In this document: positions 1 through 13,210 of the stretch, piece after piece | Numbering within the stretch: the first letter of the stretch is position 1 | Layout: each line of letters begins with the position of its first letter | Assembly (NCBI GenBank): GCA_018266075.1 | Contig: JAFEBB010000012.1 | Coordinates: 1-64,000, forward strand | Reading direction: 5' to 3' | Origin: Deltaproteobacteria bacterium | GTDB taxonomy: Bacteria > Myxococcota > Myxococcia > Myxococcales > SZAS-1 | Length of the DNA stretch: 64,000 bases | The notes under the pieces: generated by a model | What the model was told of the DNA's origin: nothing | What the model saw: the letters and a program-made list of their open reading frames with translations, nothing else | Databases searched by the model: none | Position numbers and translations under genes: made by a program

Positions 1-3000
1 TGGTGCTGCAGACGCTCGGCGCCGAGCCGGTGCAGGTGTAGCCCGTCTCCACCGTGCAGGTGCTGGAGCAGCCGTCGCCGTTGGTGGTGTTGTGGTCGTC
101 GCACTGCTCGGTGCCGGCCTTGATGCCGTCGCCGCAGGTGGTGCTGCAGGTGCTCGGCGCGCCGGAGCAGGTGAAGCCGGTCTCGGTCTGGCAGGTGCTG
201 GAGCAGCCGTCACCGTTGGTGGTGTTGTGGTCGTCGCACTGCTCGGTGCCCTCGATGATGCCGTCGCCGCACTTCTGGCAGACGCTGGGCGAGCCGTTGC
301 AGGTCCAGCCCGACTCGATGGTGCAGGTGGCGCTGCAGCCGTCGCCCGGGGTGGTGTCGCCGTCGTCGCACTGCTCGCTGCCCGCGATGATGCCGTCGCC
401 GCAGACCGGGGCGCAGGTGCTCGGCGAGCCGGAGCAGGAGTAGCCGGTCTCGATCTGGCAGCTGCTGGAGCAGCCGTCGCCGCTCACGGTGTTGTGGTCG
501 TCGCAGGTCTCGCCGGCCTCGATGATGCCGTTGCCGCAGGTGCTGGAGGTGCACTTGTGGGTGGAGAGGTTGCAGGAGAGCGAGGGCAGGCAGTCCACGT
601 TGCTGGCGCAACCCACGCCGCTGCCGCAGTCGTACGCCAGGCCACCGATCAGGGTGCCGCCGTTGTTGACCGTGATGTGGCTGGCCGGCGAGGTGGACTT
701 GCCGATGGTGGTGTTGCCGAACGCGCCCGGCGTGTTGTTGGTCACCGTCACCGTGGAGCCGCTCGCCGACGCGGTCATGCCCAGCGAGGTGGCGCCGTTG
801 ATGGCCGCCGCGGTCTTGGTGGCCACGGTGCTGGAGCTGTCGCCGGCGCCGCTCGAGGCGATCTGGATGGCCACGTTGGGCGAGGTCACCGTGCCGCCGC
901 TGCCGCCGTTGGTGATGGTGAACTCGAAGGTCACCGAGGTGCCCAGGCCGTTGTTCAGCGTGAACGTCTCGTGGTTGCTGAGCGAGCTCTGCTTCACCAC
1001 GCCGAAGCTGCCCGAGGCCTTGGTCGGGTTCTGGACCGCGCCGCAGCTGCTGCTGCAGCTGCCGCAGCCGGTGTTGTTGAAGTCGTCGCAGGCCTCGCTG
1101 CCCGCCTTGGTGCCGTCGCCGCAGATGGTGCTGCACGAGGAGGGCGAGCCGGAGCAGGTGTAGCCCGACTCGATCTGACAGGTGCTGGAGCAGCCGTCGC
1201 CGTTGGCGGTGTTGTGGTCGTCGCACTGCTCACTGCCGACCTTGATGCCGTCGCCGCAGACGGCGGAGCAGGTGCTGGGCGCCGAGCCGGTGCAGGTGTA
1301 GCCGGACTCCACGGTGCAGGTGGCGCTGCAGCCGTCGCCGCTGACGTTGTTGCCGTCGTCGCACTGCTCGGTGCCGGCCTTGATGCCGTCGCCGCAGGAG
1401 CCGGCGTGGCAGCTGCCCGGGCCCGAGCCGTTGCAGGTCCAGCCCGTCTGCACGGTGCAGGTGCTGGTGCAGCCGTTGCCGGTGCCGTTCAGGCCGGGGC
1501 CGGTGCCCAGGTCGCACTGCTCGGTGCCGGCCTTGATGCCGTCGCCGCAGGAGGCGGCGCCGCACACGCTGGGCGCCGTGCCGGTGCACACCCAGCCGTT
1601 GTCCACGACGCAGCCGGTGCAGCCGTCGTTGGCGGTGGCGTTGCCGTCGTCGCAGGCCTCGCTGCCGGCCTTGATGCCGTCGCCGCAGGAGGCCGCGCTG
1701 CACACGCTGGGGTTGGTGCCCGTGCAGGTCCAGCCCGACTGGACGCCGCAGGTGCTCGAGCAGCCGTGGTTGGTGCCGTTGCCGCTCACGCCCGAGCCCT
1801 CGTCGCACTGCTCGCCGCCCGCGACCTTCCCGTCGCCGCAGGTGGTGTGGCAGAAGCTGGGCGAGCCCGAGCAGGTGTAGCCGAAGTCGACGCTGCAGCT
1901 GGTGCAGCCGTCGTTGGCGGTGGCGTTGCCGTCGTCGCAGTTCTCGTGGTTCGAGCCCGTGGAGTCCACGAAGCCGTCGCCGCAGACGTTGGTCTTGCAG
2001 GAGGGCAGGCAGTCACCGCTGGCGCTGTTGCTGCCCCCGTTGTCGCACTGCTCGCCCGAGGGCACGTTCCAGATGCCGTCGCCGCAGCGGGGGATGGTGC
2101 AGTTCAGGTTGCAGGTGGCGGTGTTGCCCGCGTCGGGGCCGCCGGTGTCGCACTCCTCGCCGGCCTGGCTGTTCACGTAGTAGTCGCCGCAGTGGCTGAA
2201 CTGGCAGAAGCGGGTGCAGCCCGAGCTGTCCACCGCGCCGGTGTTGTCGCACTGCTCGCCGGCCTGCGGGTTCACGTAGCCGTCGCCGCAGCGGGCGAGG
2301 GTGCAGTCCTTGTTGCAGGTGGCGGAGTCGCCGTTGATGTCCTGGACCTGGCCGCCCGGGTCGCACTGCTCGCCGTCGAAGGTGTCGACCACGCCGTCGC
2401 CGCAGGCAGCAGACTGGCAGGTGGCCGAGCAGGTGTCGCCCGGGGTGCCGTTGAGCGGGCCGTGGTCGCAGTTCTCGCCGGCCGCGGGGTTCACGATGCC
2501 GTCGCCGCAGCTGGAGATGGTGCAGAAGGTGGTGCAGCCGGAGGTGGGCAGGGTGCCGCCCGGATCGCACTGCTCGGTGCCGCCGTCGGGGAACACCGCG
2601 TGCAGCGTGTTCAGGATGCCGTCGCCGCAGGTGGCGGTGGTGCAGTTCGGGTTGCAGGTGGGGAGCTCGCCGGCGTCGCCGGGGTCGCACTGCTCGGCGC
2701 CGCCGTCGGGGTAGGCGTCGACGTGGCCGTTGCCGCAGCCCTCGAGCTTGCAGGTCGAGGAGCAGCCGTCGCCGTCGATGGTGTTGCCGTCATCGCACTG
2801 CTCGCCGTCGGCGGGGTTGAGGATGCCGTCGCCGCAGGAGGTGAAGGTGCAGAACTGGGTGCAGCCGGGGTGGGTGGGGCCGTTGCTCGCCGTGGGCAGC
2901 ACGCCGCCCGGGTCGCACTGCTCGGTGCCGCCGTCGGGGAAGACCGGGTCGAGCACGTTGAGGAAGCCGTCGCCGCAGCGCGCGGTGGTGCAGTCGGAGT

Positions 3001-4156
3001 TGCAGGTGGGCGTCTCGCCGGCGTCGCCGGGGTCGCACTGCTCACCGCCGCCGTCGGGGTAGCGGTCGAGCACGCCGTTGCCGCAGCCTTCCTTCTTGCA
3101 GTCGCGGCTGCAGCCGTCGCCGTCGATGTTGTTGCCGTCGTCGCACTGCTCGCCCGCGGAGGCATTGCGGATGCCGTCGCCACAGCTGGAGAGGGTGCAG
3201 TCGGCGTTGCACTGCGGGGTCTCCGGGGCCGGGCCCGGGTCGCACTGCTCGAAGGCCGTGCCGCCGTCGGTCTCCACGATGTGCGACGGGTTCACGATGC
3301 CGTCGCCGCAGGTGGCGAAGGTGCAGTTCGAGTTGCACTGGTCGGTGGGGAGCACCGAGCCGCCGTCGAGGGGCGGGTCGCACTGCTCGCCGCCGCCGTC
3401 GCCGTAGGTGTCGAGCTTGCCGTTGCCGCAACCTTCGATGTGGCAGTTGCTGTCGCAGCCGTCGCCGCTCACGGTGTTGCCGTCGTCGCAGGTCTCGCCG
3501 CGGTCCTGCTCGACGATGCCGTCGCCGCAGATCTCGACCTGGCAGGTGGTGGAGCAGTGGCCGTCCTGGCCGTTGCCGGTCTTGGTGGCGGGGTTGCCCG
3601 GGCCGTCATCGCAAGGCTCCTGGCCGCCGTCGGCGTACTTGTCCTGGATACCGTTGCCGCAGTTCTCGAACTTGCAGGTGGAGGAGCAGCCGTCGCCGTT
3701 GTTGAGGTTGCCGTCGTCGCAGTCCTCGCCGGGATCGATGGTGCCGTTGCCGCACTTCTCGATCTTGCAGGAGGCGGAGCAGCCGTCGCCGGGCTGGGTG
3801 TTGCCGTCGTCGCACTGCTCTTGCTTGGCGGTGTCCACGATGCCGTTGCCGCAGGTCTCGTCGCTCTTGCAGTCGCTGGAGCAGCCGTCGCCGGAGACGA
3901 TGTTGCCGTCGTCGCAGACCTCACCGGGGTCGATGACGCCGTTGCCGCAGGCCGCGCCGTTGGCGGAGGCCTCGATGCACACGTCCGCGTTCTTCGCGCA
4001 GATCTTGCCCTCGGGGCACACCAGGCCGGAGGGACAGGACACGCTGGTGGGCTTCACACAGCCGGCGGTCTGCGCCGCGGCCAGGATGCCCAGGGCGAGG
4101 CCGAGGAGGCCCGCGGGCAGGGTGCGGCGCAGGGTGGTGGCGTATGGTCGGTTCAT
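1..4156 (-). CDS. Giant DUF4215 Cys-rich repeat lipoprotein (C-terminus outside window)
   Basis: The reading frame is open from an ATG at 4156 to the window edge, giving at least 1385 residues; the stop lies outside. The N-terminus has an Arg pair, a hydrophobic stretch and a Cys after TAG (about residue 33), so an exported, probably lipidated, protein is likely although the lipobox is weak. The rest is tandem myxobacterial DUF4215-type repeats of 35-50 residues with cores such as CGDGI, EQCDD and GDGCSSTC; I count about 29. Such repeats are known from myxobacterial surface proteins, and the many Cys pairs suggest disulfides outside the cytoplasm. Residues about 1035-1173 (bases 640-1055) are a Ser/Thr/Gly/Asn-rich segment without Cys that interrupts the repeats. 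The gene lies 76 nt downstream of the PEGA protein gene on the same strand and may share its transcript. Ligand and exact role are unknown. Confidence 0.88.
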   Translation of the reverse strand, partial: MNRPYATTLRRTLPAGLLGLALGILAAAQTAGCVKPTSVSCPSGLVCPEGKICAKNADVCIEASANGAACGNGVIDPGEVCDDGNIVSGDGCSSDCKSDETCGNGIVDTAKQEQCDDGNTQPGDGCSASCKIEKCGNGTIDPGEDCDDGNLNNGDGCSSTCKFENCGNGIQDKYADGGQEPCDDGPGNPATKTGNGQDGHCSTTCQVEICGDGIVEQDRGETCDDGNTVSGDGCDSNCHIEGCGNGKLDTYGDGGGEQCDPPLDGGSVLPTDQCNSNCTFATCGDGIVNPSHIVETDGGTAFEQCDPGPAPETPQCNADCTLSSCGDGIRNASAGEQCDDGNNIDGDGCSRDCKKEGCGNGVLDRYPDGGGEQCDPGDAGETPTCNSDCTTARCGDGFLNVLDPVFPDGGTEQCDPGGVLPTASNGPTHPGCTQFCTFTSCGDGILNPADGEQCDDGNTIDGDGCSSTCKLEGCGNGHVDAYPDGGAEQCDPGDAGELPTCNPNCTTATCGDGILNTLHAVFPDGGTEQCDPGGTLPTSGCTTFCTISSCGDGIVNPAAGENCDHGPLNGTPGDTCSATCQSAACGDGVVDTFDGEQCDPGGQVQDINGDSATCNKDCTLARCGDGYVNPQAGEQCDNTGAVDSSGCTRFCQFSHCGDYYVNSQAGEECDTGGPDAGNTATCNLNCTIPRCGDGIWNVPSGEQCDNGGSNSASGDCLPSCKTNVCGDGFVDSTGSNHENCDDGNATANDGCTSCSVDFGYTCSGSPSFCHTTCGDGKVAGGEQCDEGSGVSGNGTNHGCSSTCGVQSGWTCTGTNPSVCSAASCGDGIKAGSEACDDGNATANDGCTGCVVDNGWVCTGTAPSVCGAASCGDGIKAGTEQCDLGTGPGLNGTGNGCTSTCTVQTGWTCNGSGPGSCHAGSCGDGIKAGTEQCDDGNNVSGDGCSATCTVESGYTCTGSAPSTCSAVCGDGIKVGSEQCDDHNTANGDGCSSTCQIESGYTCSGSPSSCSTICGDGTKAGSEACDDFNNTGCGSCSSSCGAVQNPTKASGSFGVVKQSSLSNHETFTLNNGLGTSVTFEFTITNGGSGGTVTSPNVAIQIASSGAGDSSSTVATKTAAAINGATSLGMTASASGSTVTVTNNTPGAFGNTTIGKSTSPASHITVNNGGTLIGGLAYDCGSGVGCASNVDCLPSLSCNLSTHKCTSSTCGNGIIEAGETCDDHNTVSGDGCSSSCQIETGYSCSGSPSTCAPVCGDGIIAGSEQCDDGDTTPGDGCSATCTIESGWTCNGSPSVCQKCGDGIIEGTEQCDDHNTTNGDGCSSTCQTETGFTCSGAPSTCSTTCGDGIKAGTEQCDDHNTTNGDGCSSTCTVETGYTCTGSAPSVCST

Positions 4157-4232
4157 CGGTCTGCCTCTCGACTATCGGGCGGCGGCGAGAGCGCGCACCG
4201 GCCCGCGAAAGAAGGTGAAAAGGTGCAGCGAG

Positions 4233-5231
4233 CTAGAAGCGCGCGGCCATGGCCACGCCGGCCTGGCCTGGGGCGACATAGGGTGCCATGCCGACTTCGA
4301 CGTGCTCCGCACCCGGGTCCATGTGGAAGGGCTGCAACCGGTTCATGTAGACGAGCACAGCGCCGGTGACGATGGCCGCCCCGCCCACGCCGTAGGCGCC
4401 GAAGGCCGCCGACTGGAGGGTGTTGCCGGTGTTCTTCTTGTTCGCGGTGCTCGAGGGGGGCACGCAGCCGCCGCAGGCCTGGATGTCGGAGTCGAAGCTC
4501 TTGAAGCTCTGCGCCGCCTGGAAGTGCATGGCCCCGCCCAGGCCGGCCACCGCCACGCCCGCGCCCACCACGGCCCAGGGCACGTACACGTTCCACTTGC
4601 GCTTGTACTGGGTGAGGTCGTCCTCGGTGAAGAGCTTGAGGTCGTAGTTCACCGACTCGCCCGGCGGCAGCGGCTTGGAGATCTGGTTGGGGAGGAAGCC
4701 CTCCTTGCTGGCCACGATGGTGTGCGGGCCGGCGCGCACCCAGCCGTCGTAGTGGCCGGGGGCGGTGAAGAGGTCCTTGCCGTCCATCACCACCTTGGCG
4801 CCCGACTCGTTGCAGGCGAGCGTCACGTGGGTGAGCTGTTTCTCGACGAGCGACTTGTACCGCTTGGCCTGGGCCAGCTTGTCCTCGTCGAGCGGGGCGG
4901 CGCCGTACTTCATGGCCTGGTCGAGGTGCTCGTGCACATCCACGGGCTGGTCGAGGTTCAGCAGCGCCAGCACCAGGTTGTAGTGGATGGCGGGGTGGTC
5001 CCAGTGCTTGAGGGCCTCGCGGTACTCGTTGGCCGCCTCGAGGAAGTAGCTGTTCTTGAGGTCGCCGTTGCCCTTGGAGAAGAGCGCGAGGGCCTCGTGC
5101 TGCTCCTCGCTGGAGACGCCCTGGGCCCAGGGGCGCTCACCGCCGCCGAGGTCGTTCTTTTCGGCGGCACGTGCGGGCGAGGCGAGGGTGAGGAGGGCCA
5201 GGCCGGCCAAGAGCGGAGCGGTCTTCGTCAT
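4233..5231 (-). CDS. PEGA-domain membrane-anchored or secreted protein
   Basis: I chose the third in-frame Met (ATG at 5231): an AAGGAC Shine-Dalgarno sits about 9 nt upstream, and it places a clean signal peptide (hydrophobic core then SPARA-A) at the N-terminus. The product is 332 residues. A TPR-like helical region (YREALKHWDHPAIHYNLVLA) is followed by a PEGA domain (AKVVMDGKDLFTAPGHY to VASKEGF), then one transmembrane helix (VYVPWAVVGAGVAVAGLGGA) and a tail with a CGGC pair. PEGA domains are common in extracytoplasmic or kinase-linked myxobacterial proteins. The gene starts 22 nt after the kinase-STAND stop codon, so the two are probably co-transcribed and may act together; that link is inference. 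Confidence 0.85.
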   Translation of the reverse strand: MTKTAPLLAGLALLTLASPARAAEKNDLGGGERPWAQGVSSEEQHEALALFSKGNGDLKNSYFLEAANEYREALKHWDHPAIHYNLVLALLNLDQPVDVHEHLDQAMKYGAAPLDEDKLAQAKRYKSLVEKQLTHVTLACNESGAKVVMDGKDLFTAPGHYDGWVRAGPHTIVASKEGFLPNQISKPLPPGESVNYDLKLFTEDDLTQYKRKWNVYVPWAVVGAGVAVAGLGGAMHFQAAQSFKSFDSDIQACGGCVPPSSTANKKNTGNTLQSAAFGAYGVGGAAIVTGAVLVYMNRLQPFHMDPGAEHVEVGMAPYVAPGQAGVAMAARF

Positions 5232-5253
5232 CGCGCAGGTCCTTGTCATGGTG

Positions 5254-8502
<3,249 letters not shown>

Positions 8503-8670
8503 CTGCCTGGGCTCCCGGGTCGTCTATCCTTCACACTGCGCGACCAGTCCCCGACGCGACCTCGGCGACGGAGAGCGGCTCCAACCTGCGTGGAGTTTTG
8601 CACTTTCTCAGACAGGCAGGCTGGAGCACAAGGGTACGCCAGGATTGCCTTTCTGTGAATGTCGCACACT

Positions 8671-8709
8671 GAAAACGAAGGCCCCGGACGCGTGTTACGC
8701 GCCGGGGCC
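8671..8709 (-). terminator. Intrinsic terminator after the 8731..10092 lipoprotein gene
   Basis: GGCCCCGG (8680-8687) pairs perfectly with CCGGGGCC (8702-8709). It is extended by CGCG/CGCG across one bulged base, with a TGTTA loop. Read on the minus strand the stem is followed by a T-rich stretch (TTCGTTTTC), the usual form of a Rho-independent terminator. It lies 21 nt past the stop codon of the lipoprotein gene. Confidence 0.8.
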
Positions 8710-8730
8710 CGATCTGCAGTGGGGCTGAGG

Positions 8731-10092
8731 CTACTGGTAGGTGATGTAGACGGCCGCGTAGGCGGCTTCGAGCGAGTAGCCCTCGGCCTGGCCGATGACG
8801 CGGCTGTCGTAGAGCTCGATCTTGTAGCTGTGGCCGAGCGTGTAGCCGCCGGTGCAGCCGGCCTGGTTCAAGCCGGTGGACGTCGGCGTGGTCGCGGGCT
8901 TGATGTCGCAGAGCGGCGCGGTCGTTCCCGAAGCGAGGTCGGTGACCTTCACCTCGGTGTTCGCGGGGTCGATGCCCTGCGCGTCCACCCACGAGACCTG
9001 CACGTGGAGGCCGTTGCTCGCCACGCTGTAGTTGCCAGGCGCGGGGCCGGTGATGGTGGGCGTGGTGGTGAGCGGGTGCACGTCGATCTGCCGGTGCAGC
9101 ACCGCGCTGCCGCTGAGGCCGAGCACGGTCGAGCCCTGGGCGCTGAACTGGTAGGTGCCGTCCTGCGCCACGGCCCAGCCCGCGACGTTGTTCACATCGA
9201 TCGCGTGGATGTAGTCGTGGTTGGTGGTGTCGAGGCCGAGCGAGTAGGGCGTGCCGTCGGGCAGGGTGACCGTGGCCAGGTTGATGTCCTCCACCGGCTG
9301 GCCGGTGATGGGATCCGTACCGCTGAGGATCGTTCCGCCGAGCAGCGGGAAAGCGCCGCCGTCGAAGCCAGCGTCATCGGGCAGGAACGAGGTGTTGATC
9401 GTGAGCGAGATGGCGCCGGCCTGCATCTCGGAGAGGTCCGCGTCGATCGAGCTCGTGCCCACCAGCGTGCCCGGGAATGCGCCCAGGATGCCCTGTGCCA
9501 CGTAGCCCGCTGCGAGTCCGCCGTCGGGGCCAAGAGGGAAGGGCGCGCCGCCGTCATTGAGCGCGGTCGCACCAGGAGCGTACACGCCCACCACGTAGTA
9601 CGAGCCGCCGTCGGGTACGGTGATGGCGTAGTTGCCGAGCGGATCCGACTCCACGAACGCGAGCGGCGCGACGTTGGCGCCCGGAGTCTGGTCGAAGACC
9701 GCGACCCACGCGGGATGCGTCAGCGCCGAGGTGTTCCAGGTGAGCGTGCCGCTCAGGCTCGGTTGCGCGACGCCGGTCGTGCCGCTGGATCCGCTGCTCC
9801 CGGTGCTGCCGGAGCCCGAGCCCGAGCCGGAGGTGCTGGTCGAGGTCGAGGAGCCCGAAGAGCCGGTCGACGACGCGCTCGAGGCCGTGGATCCAGACGT
9901 GCTGCCCGAAGAGCTCGAGGCGGTGCTCCCGCTCGACGCGCCGGTGGACGCTGTTGTGGTGGTGCTGCCCGAGCCGGCGTTGGTGCCGGCGGTGGTGCTT
10001 CCGGAGTTGCTACCTGGCTTGGTACCGGAGCCGCCGCAGCCAACGAGCGCTGCCAGCGCACCGGCGAGAACGGCGGAGTGCAGGCGAGACAT
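8731..10092 (-). CDS. Secreted lipoprotein with Ser/Thr/Gly linker
   Basis: The start at 10092 is set by a GGAGGT Shine-Dalgarno just upstream and by the signal peptide that follows: a hydrophobic core and an LVGC lipobox. The 453-residue product then has about 80 residues of almost pure Ser/Thr/Gly. A beta-rich region follows that resembles a carboxypeptidase-regulatory-like fold (SGTLTW, PLGNYAITVPDGGSYYVVG), and then a second beta-rich region (ITGPAPGNYSV onward). No catalytic motif is visible. The linker probably holds the folded part away from the outer membrane. Similar linkers occur in the lipoproteins at 10764, 18564 and 20247. It is transcribed alone and ends at a clear terminator. 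Function unknown. Confidence 0.8.
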   Translation of the reverse strand: MSRLHSAVLAGALAALVGCGGSGTKPGSNSGSTTAGTNAGSGSTTTTASTGASSGSTASSSSGSTSGSTASSASSTGSSGSSTSTSTSGSGSGSGSTGSSGSSGTTGVAQPSLSGTLTWNTSALTHPAWVAVFDQTPGANVAPLAFVESDPLGNYAITVPDGGSYYVVGVYAPGATALNDGGAPFPLGPDGGLAAGYVAQGILGAFPGTLVGTSSIDADLSEMQAGAISLTINTSFLPDDAGFDGGAFPLLGGTILSGTDPITGQPVEDINLATVTLPDGTPYSLGLDTTNHDYIHAIDVNNVAGWAVAQDGTYQFSAQGSTVLGLSGSAVLHRQIDVHPLTTTPTITGPAPGNYSVASNGLHVQVSWVDAQGIDPANTEVKVTDLASGTTAPLCDIKPATTPTSTGLNQAGCTGGYTLGHSYKIELYDSRVIGQAEGYSLEAAYAAVYITYQ

Positions 10093-10256
10093 GGGGTGAA
10101 CCTCCGAGCAAATCGGCCCTGGACCCAGGATTGGACACCGCGCTCGGTCGAAACAGAAAAAATTGGCCAACACGCGGGAAGCACGCGGCGATCACGCTGG
10201 ACGCGCGCGCGCGGCGGAGCCCAGGATGCGCCGCGCATTCGCGCCTCGAGGGAGCC

Positions 10257-10778
10257 ATGGCCAAGGCGAAGATCACCCCGTTCCTGTGGTTCGACGATCA
10301 GGCCGAGCAGGCCATGCGCTTCTACGTCTCGATCTTTCCGAACTCGAAGATCCACACCGTCAACCGCTACGGCGACGCGGGCCCGGGCAAGAAGGGCAGC
10401 GTGATGACCGTGGCTGCGCGCGTAGCGGGCCAGGAGCTCGTCGCGCTCAACGGCGGGCCGCACTACGAGCTGAGTCCGGCGTTCTCGCTCTTCGTGAGCT
10501 GCAAGAACCAGCGCGAGGTGGACACGCTCTGGCGCAAGCTGCTCAGCGGCGGTGGTCGCGAGAGCATGTGCGGCTGGCTCACCGATCGCTTCGGGCTCTC
10601 GTGGCAGATCGTGCCCGACGTCCTCATGGAGCTGCTCGGCGACAACGATCGCGCGCGGGCCAATCGCGCGATGCAGGCCATGCTCGGGATGCGCAAGCTC
10701 GACATCCAGGCGCTGCGCGATGCGGCCGATGGCAAGATCGCGGCGAAGAAGCCGCGCGCCCGCTCACGGCGAAATTGA
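10257..10778 (+). CDS. VOC-superfamily (PhnB-like) protein
   Basis: This 173-residue protein begins with a PhnB-type pattern (ITPFLWFDDQAEQAMRFYV, then FPNSKI). It continues with the glyoxalase-fold landmarks FSLFVSC, DTLWRKLL and the SWQIVP strand. Family members are small metal-binding vicinal-oxygen-chelate proteins. Many are annotated as 3-demethylubiquinone methyltransferase-like, but their substrates are generally unknown. The start at 10257 follows a GAGG ribosome binding site and gives the usual family length. The last 15 nt overlap the 3' end of the convergent lipoprotein gene. Confidence 0.88.
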   Translation: MAKAKITPFLWFDDQAEQAMRFYVSIFPNSKIHTVNRYGDAGPGKKGSVMTVAARVAGQELVALNGGPHYELSPAFSLFVSCKNQREVDTLWRKLLSGGGRESMCGWLTDRFGLSWQIVPDVLMELLGDNDRARANRAMQAMLGMRKLDIQALRDAADGKIAAKKPRARSRRN

Positions 10779-11879
10779 GATCGTCTGGCACACCCACTGC
10801 GCGAAGCCCGCGCAGCAGCCGAGCTGGGTTCCCATCATGCTGCCGTCGGTGGGAACCGCGTCGCCGGTGGGGTTGCCCTGGTTGTTCTGGCGGATGACGA
10901 AGGCGGGGTTGAGCGGGCTGTCGCCGCCGCCCCACATCACGTCCACGAAGAAGGCCAGCCCGCCGACCTCCGTCGCCACGGGGCCGCAGGTCATCGGGCC
11001 GCCGTCGGGGTAGGGGCCGTCGCCGCTGTCGATGACCATGTCCACCAGACCTGCGTCCGCGCGGCCGCCGCGGTAGGTGGCGATGCTCAGGTCCGCGAAC
11101 TGGCGCGCGTGCGACGGCTCGAGGGAGATGGAGATGATGCCCGCATCGGCACCTGCCGGGCCGCCGATGATTCCCCACCAGATCGCCGTCTGGACGCCGC
11201 CCGTGCCGCCATCCGGATAGCCGAACGGGCCGAGCTTCTGGGCCGTGAACTGGAGCGCGTCGACGGAGATGTTCACGTCGCCCGCGGTCTGGTCGCCGTC
11301 GTACTCCACGACCACCAGATCGCCACCTTGCGAGGGCTCCCCGAGCTGCAGGTTCGGCTTGGTCGGACTCGACGAGAAGGCGGCGCCCACGCTCTCCACG
11401 TACGACCAGCTCGGGCCGCCCGCGCCTGTCGTGCCCGTGGTGCTGCTGGTGCTGCTGCTCGACGAGCTCGAGCTCGTGGTGGTGGACGCCGCGCTGCTGC
11501 TGCTGGAGCTCGCGGTGGTGGAGCTGCTGCTCGTGGAAGACGTGCCGGTCGTCGAGGCCGCGCTGTTGCTGCCCGATGACGTGCTCGTGCTCGAGCTGCT
11601 CGAGGCCGATGACGTCCCGCTCGAGGCCGATGACACCGATCCTGTGGTGCCGCCGCTGGAGCTGCCGCTCGCCGAGGCGCCGCTGGCGCTGGCTCCCGGA
11701 AGGGGCGGGCAGCGCGACGGATCTTGTTGAGGTGTGACGCAGTACGAGAGGCGGCACTGCTGCTCGACGGAGCAGTCCTCGTCGCGCGTGCACGCGTGGC
11801 ACACCAGCGTGGGCGAGCTGCTGCAGGCGCTCAGGACCGCCAGCGCGAAGAGGAGCAAGCCTTTGCAGGGCAGCTGCAC
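10764..11879 (-). CDS. Secreted lipoprotein with Ser/Thr linker and beta-rich C-terminal domain
   Basis: This 371-residue protein starts at a GTG (11879), the only start that keeps the whole signal peptide (KGLLLFALAVLSAC, lipobox LSAC). A short Cys-rich patch (CHACTRDEDC, QQCRLSYC) is followed by about 90 residues of Ser/Thr/Gly linker. The C-terminal half, about 215 residues, is a beta-rich domain beginning SWSYVES and ending near a CC pair and QWVCQT; I do not recognise it. It reads out 13 nt after the gene at 11892, so the two probably form an operon with 12388..12972. Its 3' end overlaps the VOC gene by 15 nt on the other strand. Confidence 0.75.
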   Translation of the reverse strand: MQLPCKGLLLFALAVLSACSSSPTLVCHACTRDEDCSVEQQCRLSYCVTPQQDPSRCPPLPGASASGASASGSSSGGTTGSVSSASSGTSSASSSSSTSTSSGSNSAASTTGTSSTSSSSTTASSSSSSAASTTTSSSSSSSSTSSTTGTTGAGGPSWSYVESVGAAFSSSPTKPNLQLGEPSQGGDLVVVEYDGDQTAGDVNISVDALQFTAQKLGPFGYPDGGTGGVQTAIWWGIIGGPAGADAGIISISLEPSHARQFADLSIATYRGGRADAGLVDMVIDSGDGPYPDGGPMTCGPVATEVGGLAFFVDVMWGGGDSPLNPAFVIRQNNQGNPTGDAVPTDGSMMGTQLGCCAGFAQWVCQTISISP

Positions 11880-11891
11880 GCGCCAACGGTA

Positions 11892-12404
11892 TCACGGCTT
11901 CGTCGGACGTCCCGCGCGCTCCACCGCAGGCACCAGATCGTCGGCGGGCAGCGACGCCGCGCGGATGGCCACCTGGCACACCGTGACGCCCGGCTCGGCC
12001 TGGGACCGCAGCACCACGAATCGACCGCCGGCGCGCTCCATGAACGCGCGGTCGTAGGCCATCATCCGGTGACACGCCTCGACGTCACCCGATCCACGCA
12101 GAGGACATCGCGTGTGGATCTCGCCGTACGCCGTGGTGGCGTCCACCGACACGATGGGCACCTGCTTCTTCGCGGGAAACGCGCGCTGCCAGGTGGCGCC
12201 CAGGCGCTCCGGGCTCGCGGCGTCGCCGCGGTTGATGCCGCGAAGCCTGGCGGCGAGCGCACCGAACGCACGAATCGTCGCGGTCGCCCGCTGCTGCCAG
12301 GGCGGTCCGGCCTTCGCGAGCGCGGCGGTGAGCTCCAGCGTCGCGGCGGTGCCGCGCTTGATGAGCCAGGTGCGAAGCGATCGCGGCCTACGTCCAGCGG
12401 GCAC
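11892..12404 (-). CDS. Hypothetical protein coupled to the TIGR02265-family gene
   Basis: The 170-residue reading frame starts at a GTG (12404) inside the end of the upstream gene, overlapping it by 17 nt, which suggests translational coupling. There is no signal peptide. The C-terminal half carries a pattern with spaced Cys and acidic residues (GEIHTRCPL, DVEACHRMMAYDRAF, VTVCQVAIR). This loosely resembles L-2-amino-thiazoline-4-carboxylate hydrolase-like proteins, but the match is too weak to name it. Codon use matches the neighbours. Confidence 0.65.
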   Translation of the reverse strand: MPAGRRPRSLRTWLIKRGTAATLELTAALAKAGPPWQQRATATIRAFGALAARLRGINRGDAASPERLGATWQRAFPAKKQVPIVSVDATTAYGEIHTRCPLRGSGDVEACHRMMAYDRAFMERAGGRFVVLRSQAEPGVTVCQVAIRAASLPADDLVPAVERAGRPTKP

Positions 12405-12972
12405 GGTAGGTCCCCATCTGCCGCGCCGGATCGACGCTCAGCAGCTCCACGTCCGGCTTCGCCCCGACGGCCAGCAGCGCGCCCTCCACCACGCCGACGC
12501 GGTACTGGTGCATCACCGTCTCCTTGCCCGCCCAGTGGGCCAGGAACGCGGGGTCGATGCGCGACTCGATCTGCACCTCGTTCGGCGCGATCACGTGAAC
12601 GTCCACCTGCGCGAAGTTTCCCCCCGAGCGCAGGTTGCGCCCAAGCCGCTCCATGAACCGCCGCGTGCCGATGATGCGGCCCAGGGCCAGGGTGGAGCGG
12701 CCGATGAGCGTTTGCGCGTAGCCCTCGATGAACTCGCGGCCCAGGCGACGCCATGCGGCCGCCTCAGGCACGCCCGGGTAGAGCTCGCTGGAGAGCCGGC
12801 GCACCAGGAACTCCCAGAGCTCGAGCGGGTAGGCAGGCTTGAGGTCATCGAAGTCGAGGCCGCGCGCGCGGAGCTCGCTGATGAGCCCCGCGCTCATCTG
12901 GTTGCGGAAGCGCCGCGCCACGCCCTCGAACGTGGCCGAGAAGACGGCAGCCTGGAGGTTTACGTCGGACAT
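12388..12972 (-). CDS. TIGR02265-type (DUF2378) Myxococcus paralogous family protein
   Basis: The 194-residue product shows the family signature YPGVPEAAAWRRLGREFIEG followed by YAQTLIGRSTLALG, and the total length is typical. This family is expanded in Myxococcus and relatives and is rarely seen elsewhere, so it is a good lineage marker; its function is unknown. I placed the start at ATG 12972, which removes 29 residues of low plausibility from the longer frame. The gene overlaps the downstream hypothetical gene and probably heads a three-gene transcript. Confidence 0.85.
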   Translation of the reverse strand: MSDVNLQAAVFSATFEGVARRFRNQMSAGLISELRARGLDFDDLKPAYPLELWEFLVRRLSSELYPGVPEAAAWRRLGREFIEGYAQTLIGRSTLALGRIIGTRRFMERLGRNLRSGGNFAQVDVHVIAPNEVQIESRIDPAFLAHWAGKETVMHQYRVGVVEGALLAVGAKPDVELLSVDPARQMGTYRARWT

Positions 12973-13075
12973 CGTCGGCGAACATAGCAGCGGCAAATCC
13001 TGCAAGCCGTGAATAGACGCCACAGGTGAGCAGCGCCGTAGATTGGACGCGCCGTTCACGGCCAGGGGGCCACGG

Positions 13076-13210
13076 GTGCAGCGCCGCGGCTACACGCTCG
13101 TCGAGCTGATGGTGGTGGTGGCCATCGTGTCGATCCTGGTGGCGCTCGCGGTGGGCGGGCTGGAGCCGACCGTGATGCGGCTGCGCGTCGCCCAGGAGAC
13201 GGTCTTCTAG
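13076..13210 (+). pseudogene. Truncated type IV prepilin / pseudopilin N-terminus
   Basis: A 44-codon frame starts at GTG 13076, about 7 nt after AGGGGG, and ends at TAG 13208-13210. It begins with a textbook prepilin cleavage and methylation motif (RRG-YTLVELM, Glu at +5) and the hydrophobic helix VVVAIVSILVALAV, then stops 16 residues later. Intact pilins and type II secretion pseudopilins need a further 80-150 residues of globular domain, so this is a fragment. The remainder is replaced by the 3' end of the convergent radical SAM gene; both stop codons share the CTAG at 13207-13210. Confidence 0.75.

Noticed and set aside
92-4369. 1425-codon open frame on the plus strand across the DUF4215 gene
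   Set aside because: It is a shadow of the minus-strand Cys repeats: the product is a low-complexity Val/Ala/Leu/Gly repeat ([13 protein letters not shown]) produced by reading the same GC-rich repeats backwards, with no plausible domain.
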